In this document: positions 11,311 through 24,310 of the stretch, piece by piece
Layout of the letters: every line of letters begins with the position of its first letter
Numbering within the stretch: position 1 is the stretch's first letter
Origin: Takifugu bimaculatus
Taxonomy: Eukaryota; Chordata; Actinopteri; Tetraodontiformes; Tetraodontidae
Reading direction: 5' to 3'
Assembly: GCA_004026145.2 (NCBI GenBank)
Contig: CP034986.1
Span: 15,176,304 to 15,240,303 of the forward strand
DNA: 64,000 nucleotides
Notes under the pieces: generated by a model
Told to the model about the DNA's origin: nothing
The model's input: only the letters and a program-made list of their open reading frames with translations
The model's database searches: none
Position numbers and translations under genes: made by a program

Positions 11311-12952
11311 CAGGCTTTGTTGGTTTATTGGCTGCACGTTCTTGTGTTATTACATCTGGAACGCTGGGGAGCTTCACAGCTGAGACTCCTGCGCGTCTCC
11401 CTCCTATCAGCTGCTCAACTGTTGTTTACTGTACCTACACAGCAGCCCCCTTAAGACTCTCTCTATTTCTGTAAATCATATTCAGCAGTGGGTGAAGTGG
11501 TCCTGAATCTCACCTAAATGAGGTGTTATTATAAACATGACAGCAAAGTAGGGTCCATTAGGGAATATTCTGGCGATTAAAATAAAAAAAACGAAAAAAA
11601 AAAAACCGGCTGATCAGATAAACTCACATAGACCAGCAGGTTTACTATCACTCCCACCGGGATTAAAGAGTCATTACAGACTAGCAGATGGATGTACAGT
11701 AAGGCTCCTCTGCTGAGCATGGACTATACCTCAAGTCTAAGTCCAAAATAACAAGTTGGCTGCATAGTGCAGATGAGTTTCTGGGTAAAGTGTAAGGTGA
11801 AGACAGCACCTGTAGGAGTATCACAAAGAGAAAAAAGGCTTTGTGAGCATCATAGCTGCATGGTTTCAATTCTAAAGTAATGAGGGTTTTAGAGAGCGCT
11901 GCCTTTCAACACAAAGAAATCCACTCCATCATGGAGAATTTACTGCTTACCCCCCTTCATCCAACACATTTTAACACGTTTTAAATCTACATAGTGGTTT
12001 TTGTGTCATCCTTCTTACAAAATAATACTTATTTTTACAATGTTCTAACAGGTCGATGAAAAAGACTTTTCATCTCCAGTAGCTTGAAATCATTGCGTAA
12101 GAATGAGTGATGGATGGAGCTTCACAAAAAGAGCTGTAAAACTGTTATTACACATCTTGGAATCCTAAAGACTGATAAGAGATTTTTGGTTTTGCTTGAT
12201 AAGGTTCAAATATTTAAAATGTGTGAATGTAAAAATCGAACCTACCATGAACCCTGTCCTGTTTTTCTTATCTAGTGAAGAGTTGATGAAGTGGTTGTAT
12301 CTGTTGATTTTCCTCATTAGAGGCCGCTGGCGTGCGTACTAATTGCTCACCCTGTTTTAGCTGTTTTGGCAGTTGAGAATCTCAGTGGTTTTGTGGCCAT
12401 GAGCCAGGCACGGCTGAATCAACTCATACTTCCCGTCTTATTTGTGGCCTTCTCTTCTGGGCCGTCGATGCAAATGGAGCACAGATCAGTGGAAGCTTTG
12501 GCAGCCCTGTAGCCCCAGCTGAGCCCAGCTGTTTTAAGGGAACCTTATTCGTGTGCAGCTGCTCCATAGGAAGAGGACCCAGAGAGGAGCCTCTGAGGCT
12601 GAACTCTGTCACTGTTGGGCTTCACGCCTCCAACCTAGAAATCAATCTCAGTGCATGAAGGAGATCTCAGTTGACACACAGCAAGATTATCTGAAACACG
12701 GGCAGGAAGAGGCCACTTAAAAAAGGTTCCGAGGATCAAATCCAATAAAACCGAGGGAAGTAAATGCATGAAAATGGTTCCATATTGTCTCTGTTGATCC
12801 AGGCGATCTAAACACAACTAAGAAAGGCATTCATAACCTTTTTTTGTTAAATATTAAATATGTCCTGTTACCTGTCTTCTGCCACCATGTCTAGCTAGCG
12901 TCTGCTTGTGATCACTGCTAACTTGTTACAGCTGCACACACATGCATCACAA

Positions 12953-13030
12953 GGTCAGTGGTGCAGTGGTTAGTGGCTCTTGTCGTCTCGTAGAGCGAAC
13001 AATTTCTGTGTTTGAATCACAGCTGTTGTC
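12953..13030 (+). repeat. tRNA-headed SINE-like fragment
   Basis: GGTGCAGTGGTTAGTGGCTC, GTCGTCTCGTAGAGCGAAC and GTGTTTGAATCAC resemble the degenerate tRNA-like head common in fish dispersed repeats (box A-like, then a GTTCGAATC-type box B). It is short and divergent, and I do not call it a functional tRNA. It may be the 5' half of the family seen at 3.2 and 45.3 kb. Confidence 0.45.
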
Positions 13031-14781
13031 TTTATTTTTGAAGCATTAAATGTGAGCTCTCTATTCCTTTGGCGGCAATATTTTTATCACCTGCAGTTCC
13101 AAACCAAAGTTTTTTTTGGACTTAAAAGTTATCTAGAAAGGTTTTTGCCCTCTGTTGCAGACATGATTAGGTATTATTACTGCAGTATTATGACAACAGA
13201 CATCTTATTTTGTGAAATGCCTTTGGCCCTGACTCTTCTCTCCTTGTCAAATGTGAGGCATGATGTCATACAAACAGAGGAATGAGAAGAGTCCTGAGAG
13301 TCTGATGTGCCGAGAATAATAAGGCATATTTCACAGTTAAATCCAAAATGTGAGCATGTGAAGACTGGGCGGATCAGAGATAGTCATCTTTTTTTTCTGT
13401 TAGAAAGGACGGATTATCATATTTTAGATTAGTTTGACTAATGTAGGCATCTACAGTATCAGGCTGATCAGAAGGAGATGGAGGCTCTCTGAGATCACAC
13501 GGCTTTATTGTGTCCCCACTACACCTAAAACATTCTCATATTTTTGTTAATTATTCTTGCTAGCAACGCAGGCAGTGTCCTGATAAAATAAGAGCAAAGT
13601 GATTTGACATGTTTATGTTAGAGATGATACATTCTCATCACTTTGAGGTAAATAAAAGTAGAATTGGAGCCCATTCAGCAGACCACTTTAGAACATTTGT
13701 TTCACAAATATTAATGTCACAGGTCAACATTTATCCATCATATGTGTTTAATCCAAGAAACAACTTTCATTTTCTTCTCTGCTCTGTGCTGGTACACTTC
13801 ATTTTAGCCTGCCTGACCCATGGGCGCGCATGCACGTGCGTTTCTTAATGCACAAGGACACCACGAGTATGTGGGAAGCGCTTGTGTGATTCTTGGCATC
13901 TTCTGAAAATTCCAATGCTGGGAAAAAATAAATGACGTGACAGTTCAGCCAAAAATAAGCAGTCAGGATGATAGCTGAGTGTTTGTGTCCTGCGACTCCA
14001 GTCACACATTTCAGGGTCAGAGGTCGCTGTACCCTCCTCAAGACGCCAATCCTGATAGACAAGAGGATTCATGTTGGAGAAGCAAACACTGCAATTAATG
14101 GATCAAATTGTTGCTGAAGTTTCACAATCATCTGTTTTTGGTTCAAATTCTAGCATTGCAACGAGCCCTTGTGCTTCCATATTAAACATATTAATCATTC
14201 GGAGCATATGCCACACAGAATTCCTTCCTGGCTGCACATGTGTTTCTGTTCCTGACTTCTATAAATCGTAGTTTTCCCCTCAGTCTTGGGGGGGTGTGTG
14301 AAATGCAGCCATTTCTCAGACCTGTTGTTCTAACGTTTTAACTCCGAACCATCTATTTGAGCGTTCTGTTGCCTTCCTCTGTTCATGGTTAAAGTTATTG
14401 TGCTCGACTGTGTTGAAGGCTGAAAGGTACCATAACAGCAGGGAAGGACGGTCATCACAAGTACAGTCATATAAATATGTGTCAGGAAGTGTGTACTCAT
14501 CCTGCATGATGCTTCTGGGGCAGCAGGTGTGCTGGGATTTGCCCCACCGGGGCGGCTCAGCTTCTCTCACCTCATTATCCTCTTTGAACAAGGACGGACA
14601 TAATCTCCTTTTCTGTTTCTCTCTCCACATTTACCTCCCCCCGTCCCCTCTTGCATCATCTATCACCCACGTCTTTTTTTATCTTTGTCTACCTGAATCT
14701 ACTTCTATTTCTGTTCTTTCCCTCTTTTCTCTCAGCACGTCTTCCCCCTGTCTCTGGAGTGATTATTCCGGTGGTGCTGTT

Positions 14782-14835
14782 GGGTGACACTGCATGTCAC
14801 CCTTGGTTTTGTGGGTCAGGGTTGCTCACAGCAAC
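14782..14835. repeat. Two adjacent small hairpins
   Basis: GGGTGACA (14782-14789) pairs with TGTCACCC (14795-14802), and GTTGCT (14821-14826) pairs with AGCAAC (14830-14835). The role is unknown and the arms are short enough to be chance. Confidence 0.4.
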
Positions 14836-17800
14836 AGGGAGTAAGAGGCAGGTCTGGCAGGGATGGGGGTCGCAGAGTGGGAAGTAAAGCATCTTCATCC
14901 GGCCATCCATTAAACCTTGGTGCGTGATTCTTGCTCTGTCACCCTTGGCGGTCTACCTCTCACCGCCTAATGTGCCACTGTCACATCTTGGGGGGCCTGC
15001 TGTTACCTGAGTTAGTGATCCTTAAAGGTGTGTGAGTTAGAGAGAGAGAGAGAGGAACAGAGGAATAAGACATCAGTAAACACGTCTGTGAATTCACAAT
15101 TTAGTTTGCAACACTACCTATGTTGTGAGGTAAATGTAGCCCAGCAACTGGCTCCACCCAGGCTTTTCTAGATGCAAACACGTTGGCATCCTGGCTGCAC
15201 CTTGAGGTCTTTATTTAAAGCAAACACAATAAATCAAAGGACTTGGCACATCTTTGTGCATGCTGATCTTAAAGGAAGATTGTCACAGTTGGAAAGTTCA
15301 AGTGGCTAGTTTAACATGGAAGCAGAGTTTAATGCCACAGAGCTTTGCAATCATTCTGCTGAGTCTTACTGTACCTGGGTCCATAAGTCATTCCTCACCC
15401 CTTTTCCATTCCCATCTGCAGGTTTCTTTTTGAATTACAGGTTAGAGTTTCTCAGTGATTCAATTAGACCCATTTGTACCTCGATAGCACCCAAAAAGAA
15501 TAATGACTCTCTGCTCTGGAGAATGAAATGGCAGAATTTTATATGCTGTAAATTGACTATCAACAAGAAAAGCACAATATGGAACTTTGAAGGAATCCTT
15601 AATCTCAGCTGAATTACAGTTCTGTCCAGTAGAAATATTCTCCAGAACGTGAGAGTAGTCTTTCTTGTCCATGTTGAAAGAAAAAAGCCCAAAATCTAAT
15701 AAAGTAAGGTTAGAAAAAATGATCACAGAACAGGACGCTCCTTTTTCCCCTAATGATATTAATATTTATCAAATGTTAATATACACATGTACTTCAGGAA
15801 ATGAACAAATACCTGTTTTCCAAGCTTAGGCAACATTAGCACTTCCAGCCTGTGGTGATATCTAGATGTTCTAACGTGAGGCTGAACATGCTACACGTCA
15901 TTGAGTAAGAGACGTAACAGTTATGCTTCATACTTCATACATCTGATCTCCAGCCCCCAAAAGAATAAAAAAGATAGGAGGTAGAGCAAAAGCCATCTGC
16001 AATATCACAAGGTAAGGTATGAGCAGCACCATTAAAGCTATTCTCAATGTTTAAACATATTAAAACATCTTCTGCGTGAAGCATCTCATCTTCTGAGATT
16101 TCCGTGGACACAATACAACCACAAAGCTGCAGTGAGTAAACTTCACATACTAGACAGCATCAAAATGTGTTGGAGGTGGCACAACTTTTAAGTTTGTCTT
16201 TTTTTTGAACAAATGAATGCCATGAGTCCCATAATAGTTGCATTTTGCACATTTTTAGCACATCACTTGTTACCTTATTATGTTTAGTGTCACAAATGGT
16301 CAAAGACCTAGCACGTCCCATATTGGAGCCCCGCTGCGTATTTTCCCCTGATACCAATCTCCCCCTTTTCATTTCCTTCCACTGTCACATGCAGTTTGCA
16401 CCTTTCCAATATTTTGTGCATTTCCTCAAATGATTTCTACAGTGTTCTGTGCCCTGCCCACACCTTGGATGGCGCTACAGGAGCAGTTCCAGTCCTATAA
16501 GGGTTCTCTATATGTTTCTAAATATCCTTCTATTGTGGGGTCTTATGCATTCTGTACACAGGCAACAGTATAAGGAAAGGCTCTTAAATTACCCAAAGAA
16601 AAGGCAGAAGTGTGCATTAAGGGATGTGGTTGGTGTCTGAGATTAAGATTAGAAAATCCAAAAATACAGATAAATAAAGATGTGGAAACACTTTATCCTT
16701 TAATAATAAACCGGTCCCATTAGCAGCGTGGGCCAGAGTGGTCACATCTGTCCCACTGCTCCAGTTGCTGTTCAACAAGCACAGTTGACATTTATGGATC
16801 TTTTGTGAGTTGATCTGAGGATGATGGAAACTAAGGAGAAAAGCAGCTAGAAAGAAAAACTCCTTTGCACTATGGTGCTCTTATGGCATATTGCATTCCT
16901 CTCTTTTGGGGATCTTAATCGATTTTACAGTATATGAGTTTATAATGTTCAGTTTATAAGGTGCAGTGTGGTCAGTGGAAACTCAGCAGATGTGCAGTAT
17001 AAATTTAGCCACATAACCTGGGACTGTATTATATTTCTGTGTCTCCGTCATTGAAGCTGAGCTGCATCCTCTGTCCTGAATCTCATTTCCTCGAGTTTCA
17101 GTGACTAAAAATACAAAATAGTAATTCTTTAAAATAAAAATAGTTACGCTTGATTGAATCCTGAGTGATTGAGTGATTCAGTATCTTTATTTATCAGTAT
17201 TTATCCATTTAAAAAAATGTCATTTTAAGTCAACATATGAACGGGACTTTTGTTCTCCTCACCATAAATTCACAATTTACACTGGCATTATAATTAGGCC
17301 AGTGGGGGTGGAAGCCTCAGCCTAACTGGTTGCAAAGTGTTGCCTCATTTTTACAAAGATATGAAAATGAAATTGAAATTGCTTTTTATGTAGACTTTTC
17401 CTTTGTTAAGCTACTTGTGGATGTTTGGCTTTGGTGCCGGGCACAGTTAATTGTATTCATCACATGAAGTTAGCGGCAGTGTAAATGTTTATTTTCCTCA
17501 AATGCAGAAGTTGAGAGATGTTATGTGGCTTCAAAATGGATAAAAGCTGCACAGCAGCTCAGACTGGATTAGAAACCTGGTAAACTGTTTAGTGGGCAGT
17601 ACAAACCAATGCATCGTCTTGGTGATCGTCATCGTAAATTGATGTTCTCATACATAGTAAAATGGTTTTCTCACCTGTTCACATTTAGGACGTCACTTTT
17701 AGATCAAAACAAATACTCCTTAGAAGACGTCTAAAACAGCTTGTCTCTCCTGGTGTTTGTTTATGCTTCGAGACGTTTCACCGGCATTGAAATTGTATTT

Positions 17801-18998
17801 TGCACAAAATTCTCCCTTTATTATATTATAAGGCTTTTTGGAGACCACACTGAACAAGTTGTTCATCCTGGAAAGACTACACTGGCTCCATTTAATGCAG
17901 TGAAATGCATTAACAAAGGAGGAAAACATGTTCTTATTGCCTAAATTTCCCAGCTGAAATCTAAATTCTCCAGCCATCACTTAAGTTTTATGGCACGACC
18001 TTCTCTTCAGATCAATTTAGGGTGAGTGCAGCTGCAGCATGTCCTTGGGTGGCTAATAGTCTACTGTGAGAGACAGAAGATAACATCATTATCACCCAGA
18101 TATAAACATTAAAGTAGAAAGCGGGAAAGCATATCTTCACAGCATAGACTGAAAACAGATTCTTACCTCCAAAATGTCTCCATCTGTGTTGTTGCTGGCG
18201 GCTTTTTTGGTGAAATTTTTGGTTGAAAGTTGTCCAATAGCGTGTGATAGAAGGAAAAAGTAAAGATAAGTCCCAGTTCATTCAAAATGTGGCATTCTGC
18301 CAACATGTTGTGTTTAAGATTAAATACTTAGATCCCTGTGAGGAAGTTGGCTATTTTAAAGTCATGATTGGATGTGGGAACTGCAGGATACCCCTCACCC
18401 CCCTACATGAAGCTTTCAGATGACTCACACTGTATTTACTCTTTAGTGGCATCTGTGTTTTCCAGCTCTTCTTAGCTGTGAGCAGACATTCTGTGTGTGT
18501 GACTATTTTTGTTCAGTATGTCCATTGCAGAGTGTGCACATGTGATTTCGTCGTGCAGATATAGCTCCATCCTCTGCGCTCACTGCCATCCATATCACCT
18601 TTATCATTAAATGCTTTTAGCCTCCTGGCTAACATGCACTTTTCGGTTTGCAAATGGTCAGCCATGAACAGAACCTGTAAATATATGAATTCATGATTGA
18701 AGTGGCCCATCATAGGCAATGAATGGATATAATAAAATGGGTAGAGAGAGAGGAGAGGCAGGGGAGAGGGTTTGTCATTACCTCTATTTTTGACAAAATA
18801 CTTTAAAAACAAAGTCTAGGCATAGCCAGGCAGAAAGAAAAAAGTAAAGATGGTGGCACGATGTAAAACAAAGAGCACAAAAAGAGGCTGAGGAAGAGAT
18901 GGACATAAAATTTAAATCTTTGCTACAGTCACAGGCTTCCTAAATTGCCTTGAATCCTCTGGAGACCAGACCATGTCTTACTTCCTGTCCCCTCACTG

Positions 18999-19104
<106 letters not shown>

Positions 19105-22100
19105 AAGACTTGCCACTTCACTTGCCATTGTTGGAAACTCACGTGTGATGATAAGATTGTTCTTTATCAATGTGAATATTTCATGAAGTCTCATTACCAC
19201 CATAATAGTTGAGGTTACCCTGTAGATTAATAATTACAAAGGTCTCCTTACACAATTGAACTCTTTGAAATGCCCAATCTTTATTTAATTTAAAGTGCAG
19301 CATCTGTTTTAATAATTTAAAAAAATCAGCTATAAAGGAGATACATCACTTCTCTTAATGTGATTTAATTGCCTAATTAATAACTATGCCCAGCGCCAAC
19401 CTCCCTCTCAACCTGTGAATTCAATCTATCCTGAGTTAGTGTGATCATGGCCCCCAGTGGGCTACTCCTGATGCAAGGTTGATACCTATAATGTTATTGT
19501 CATTTTAATCTAAAGCTAGCTAGTAGGTCAGCACACCAGGGAGCTCAGTTTGTTCAACTAATCCAAAAAGGTGGTCAAATATATCATTATTATTAGTTGG
19601 GTGGACTTTTTTTGTAGTTGAGTAACCATGTAGCACAGTCTAATTCCTGTTGTCAGTTAATGAAGATGCTGTTTTTCTAATCAAGGGGAATTCCGTATGA
19701 TGGTGTACAAAACATGTACCATAGTTAGTGCAGTACTAGTTTACATATTTATTGCTATAACATCAAATGAGAAGCTAATTACTGTCAGTGAAATCTAAAA
19801 ACTCTTTGTTCATGGCTTCATGGATTTACTCAGCAATTACATGCTCTATATTATTCCTTATTTTCAGATATGAGATACTTGCAGGTGTTGAACATTCGGA
19901 TTGCTTTTGCAACTGTCCCTTTGGGCTTGTCTGCTTTATCTCGACCATGACTTGGATAGCAGCAACAACTCTCTGATAAACACACTATAAATTTGATGCC
20001 CCTTTGCACCGCATTCAACAGAAACCTGATGCAATCTTCACACCACCTCTGCTTTCCCCTATTTTCATCCCTGCCTGCGTTGTTGCTGGTACCAGACCCA
20101 GGACTTGTTGCGAATCAGTGGTTTGGAACGAAAACCTCATTGCAAACAGATGACATCCAGAGATTAGCCTGAGCCGCCTATTGTCAGAATTTGTAGATGG
20201 GTTTGGGGGCTTTCCCTCAGTTTGTGTGGTGAATAAAGAAGTGCATCGAGTGGAGATGAATTCTGATTATTATGGAGCTGCCTGTCACTGATTTGCGGTG
20301 CAGATATGGCACAGAGCCCTCCTAATTCAATCTGATTGCGCAATGATTTTGTGTCATCTTTTTGATCGGGGGAAAAAAAAAAAGGTGTAAAAGGTTCGCT
20401 GCCATTTTACTCGGTTTGTAGCTGTGGCGTTTGCATTCTTTATAAGGGGGAAAGCCATGGAAAAGTGCCCGAGGAAAGGGAAACGAGTCGATCTAATGGA
20501 CTGACAGGAGGTTTGTGTGGAGTGAATGTGTGTAATTGTGTTTTTGGCAGTGTGGGTGTCTTCGCACAGCCAGTTTATTTATTCGATGGATGGGCCTTAC
20601 CATGTGGTCTCCTACAGTTTTAACTCAATTCTAACCAAGAAAATCAATGCTTACACCTTGTTTATGTCTGTAATGCTTCATTTAATTTAACACTCCCACT
20701 CCTGTCAAGTATGTCTTCTGATTCCTTATACTTTTGAGCACTGCCTCTTTTCTTGTTTGTCGTCATGGTCTCCAGGCATCCATGTGTGAAGGGCAATTAT
20801 GCTTTTAGAGGATGCCAAAAAAAGGGTCAGTGTCCTTCTTTCCTCAAATGATTTAGCCAAGAATTTTAGTTTAGTTGCATTTATATGCAGAGAAGCTAAT
20901 AAAATGCAGGTCCAGCCAGTACACAAACTGCTTTCACTTATCTTTTCCTACAGTTATTGATTTAGTTTGACCGCTGCCTGTTTGATTTGATTCGGTTGGA
21001 TTATATTGCCTTCAGTGTTGACACAATCTCCGCACTGGTATAAATTTAATAGAATGGCATAGTGGCCCTTGACAATTGAATTAATCCTGAAAACAGACAT
21101 TTTGTTACAGCATTTGGCAGTTCCTCAGTTTTTATTGCCTGACAGTTTCCCCTGAATCTGCAGGTGGAATGTGCCGAAAATAACCATTCTTGTGCATCCT
21201 TATTTTCGCCAGTGTCTGCAGGAAGAGGTCCTTTGCTTCATTGCAGACTGATACATTGAGAGTCATGCTTGGAAAAATAAAATGAGAGGTCCAGATTTTG
21301 TGTCTGTGTCAAAGTGAAAGGCATAAACGTGGAAAAAAAAATAATTTTCATCTCTCCTGACATTTGTAACAATATAAATAACCCCAAAATACTATTTATT
21401 TATTTCTCAACAGCATGTTCCATAGTCCTCGGCAAGCATTGTGCAGTGGGTTCATCACAGCTGTTCCTCTGAAAACTGATATCTTCTGCAGCATGAAACA
21501 GCAGGAGAGCATTCCCAGTGAATCAAAATGGTTAAAGTGTGGAAGATGAAACTTACTGCAAAGCTGTGGGGGAGTGAAGGGAAGCAGCAGAATTGGCAGT
21601 TTGGTTAAAGAAAGCAAAAAAAGATGTTTTGAAAGACGGATTAGGGTAAAAACAGTGTATAAAGCCACACACTCTGGTCACATGTCTATGCCACTTGTAG
21701 AGTGATACACTTGGCGGTTCAAACGGTGGCGCTTGCACAGTCCTTTCTTCCTGTCTTTCATTTCTGTTTATAAAGATTAAAATCTAAAATCCTGTCATTT
21801 TCTATGTCTCCCTCAATCCAAGTCATTCTCATGAACTCTCGCTTGAGAGTTTATTTATCCATATGGCAGGAATAAGCAGTAGTATTGCGTAAGAGTCAAA
21901 AGTAGGGGATAGGTGCCCACTTAAGGGAGAGGAAGTGTGTACTTCAATGTATTATCTTTGCTATAAAACATGTTTGGCATCACACACCCTCTTCCTTTTC
22001 CCTCTGTCCCTGGAGGAGCTGATAGGCTGAACCACATCTTCATTTCCTATCCTTTGAGTGTTGGTGCCCTTCCTGCAATAGACCGATCACACTGTCAGAT

Positions 22101-22559
22101 AAAGGCTAGGAGGGGGTAGATGACAAGAATCTCTGTTTGTCCTCCCTTTTTGTCCTGTGGTTGATTTTACACATTATCAAAGCTATAAATCAGCCTGTCA
22201 ATATCCCTGATTACAGTCATTTGCACAGAGGAAGGAATGGTAAGAAAAAAGAGGGATAGGGAAACAAATGAGAAGCTTCGTGCTGGAGATAAAATCATCT
22301 TGCTGCAGACAAAGTGTGTGTTGTCATGGTCTTTATGTTCTCAGCCTGAGCATAGTAGCTACTGGAGAATTACATGTTTGATGCACTTGATACTCATTTG
22401 TCTGGCAGTACTGGCAATATGACCCTGTCTGTTAAAGAAAATGTGTAGGGAGCACCTCAGTCTAGCTTTAATGCCTCTATGTACAGTACATACAATATAT
22501 AAAGTGCACAGTCCATTATAAACTACATTTGTGTAGATAAACTGACATGCAGTAACTAA

Positions 22560-23071
22560 GTAACATTTATATACAGTCTATAGCACTCTTTACAAAGAAA
22601 TCTCACAACGGTACAATATTAAAATACAAAGCAATAATGTATACAGTAATACATACCATGGGACTATGGTATTGAAGACAGCCTAAAAAGGTGGGATGTA
22701 AAGTGCTTCTTGATTGAAGCTGAGGTTCTAAGTCCTGTGGGAGAGCAGTCCACAATTACAAGTTTTGCAATGAAAACAAGAATCACAATGGTACCATGAT
22801 GACAAAGGTGTGGATGATAACTCCGTGATACATTCAGGCAGGTAGTGTTTTCGGAGTTGAAAGAAAGATACAGCTGAATATCCTCATCATTTTTATATAT
22901 ATAAACACCATCAAACCTGCTTATAATGTTGCCAAGAGGAAGCCTATACAAAGTAAACCGACTCAGGCCCAACTCTGAACCTTGAGGCATCCCACAAGTA
23001 AGTGGGAACGAATCAGTTCTAAAAGGACCCGCTGCTACAGAGAAACTCCTAACCAGCAGGGTAACAGGCAA
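22560..23071 (-). mobile_element. Degenerate L2/CR1-like LINE fragment (reverse transcriptase and 3' end)
   Basis: On the minus strand the frame from 23071 contains LTCGMPQGSELG, close to the reverse-transcriptase motif GVPQGSVLG, followed by LPLGNIISRFDGV and DIQLYLS, the remains of the YADDTQLYL block. Nearer 22.67-22.74 kb it reads LRTSASIKKHFTSHLF, resembling the C-terminal end of fish L2-type LINE proteins, so the part between is deleted. Below 22.6 kb CTTTGTAAAGAGTGCTATAG resembles the typical 3' untranslated tail. The active-site aspartates are lost, so it is a relic. Confidence 0.75.
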
Positions 23072-24080
23072 ACCAGACGAGGGTGCTCACAGGATGTGTT
23101 GATCAACTGTGTTAAAGTTACACTAGGACATTATTTTTCCAAGTCGGAGGCCATGATGATGTCGTTAGACACTCTTTGAAGTGTTGTCTCCGAGGATGCT
23201 TCTGACGATACCCAGCGTGTAATTTGTGAAGGACTTCTCTAGAATCACAGAAAGTAACTCCAAATATTCTGATGCAAATGAAAAAATCTGCTCTCTGCAT
23301 CTCGGTTCATTGTTCCTGTGTCTCCTCCTGATGAAGCTGACAGCAGCTTCCAACCTACTGCATTTAGACGCAATCACAGCCTCCACAAATACCACCAGGG
23401 TAGTAAATGCTACCGCATGTGCTACTAGTTCTAATCTAATTTTCTCCTCTCAGTATTTGGCTGGCCTGGGCAGAAAAGCCTCATATTCCTTATTAAGGCC
23501 GAGGTGCTAAATGGACAGCGCGTGTTGTTTTGCTCACTTCAAAGAGTTTAGCAGCTTGCTTGCACATTTTTTGGCAGGTGATGCCAAGTTTGCACAATTT
23601 TGGACACAAAAAACCTCTAGCAAATCAGGCCTAGATTCTTAGTTTTGACTCTTTTGACTACTCGTTACACAACCTGTGCACACAAGGGAATCACAATATC
23701 CAGTCACAAAGATATTTTACTGAATCTTTTCTTTAGAGACCTTGTTATTAACACTTGATACGCAGTGGCATAAATTTACTGCTCCCTTGTTGTACTGCGG
23801 TTAAAAAAGCTGATTCTACCAATGATACATGTGAATTTAGAAGAATATTTCAATGCACAGCCACATTCCTTTGATGGCAATAAATGTGAAGATGCAAAGA
23901 GTACATATAAGAAGGAATAAAATGATGCATACAGTTATTATAAGCAAAACGCATGCACACGCACGCACTCCCTGCACTCCATTGAGATTGTGTGGAAGAG
24001 TGGATTGTTAAAAGATTCATAGCCTGGAGTTCCTGCAGATCATTACATATACCTGGTGTCAGAATTCAGAGACATTGTCT

Positions 24081-24114
24081 GCGTGTGTGTGTGTGTGCGC
24101 GCGCGCGTGCGCAC
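24081..24114. repeat. GT-GC alternating purine-pyrimidine tract
   Basis: A GT run passes into a GC run and then GTGCGCAC. Strict purine-pyrimidine alternation of this kind can adopt Z-DNA in supercoiled DNA. Confidence 0.9.
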
Positions 24115-24230
24115 TGCCACAAGTTAGCCTGATGCAGTGTGGAAGATCATTATAGGGTCATGGCAGGGGTGGGAGAGGGCCAGAAGAGAGTTCAGTCATA
24201 GGTTACCCAATGGAGATTGCCACAGCAGAG

Positions 24231-24231
24231 T

Positions 24232-24293
<62 letters not shown>

Positions 24294-24310
24294 GTGTGAG
24301 AGAGAGAGAC
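24231..24310. repeat. Compound TG/AG microsatellite
   Basis: A TG run changes to an AG run, with one TGTG interruption near 24294. Confidence 0.97.

Noticed and set aside
12880..12900. GCCACCATG, a strong initiation context
   Set aside because: The frame is ATG-TCT-AGC-TAG, so it stops after three codons with no suitable donor.
12953..13030. Possible functional tRNA gene
   Set aside because: It resembles the degenerate tRNA-like head of a SINE; I could not fold an acceptor stem or a normal anticodon arm.
14316..14630. Minus-strand frame with LLLWYLSAFNTVEHNN, resembling a LINE reverse-transcriptase motif
   Set aside because: Only about 15 residues match the LLDLSAAFDTVDHN block, and nothing before or after fits. 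It may be a very old relic, but it is not supportable.
23330..23640. Possible Harbinger-type element
   Set aside because: Phrases such as GGCCTGATTTGCTAGAGG on the minus strand are reminiscent, but I could not find a matching second terminal repeat or a target duplication.
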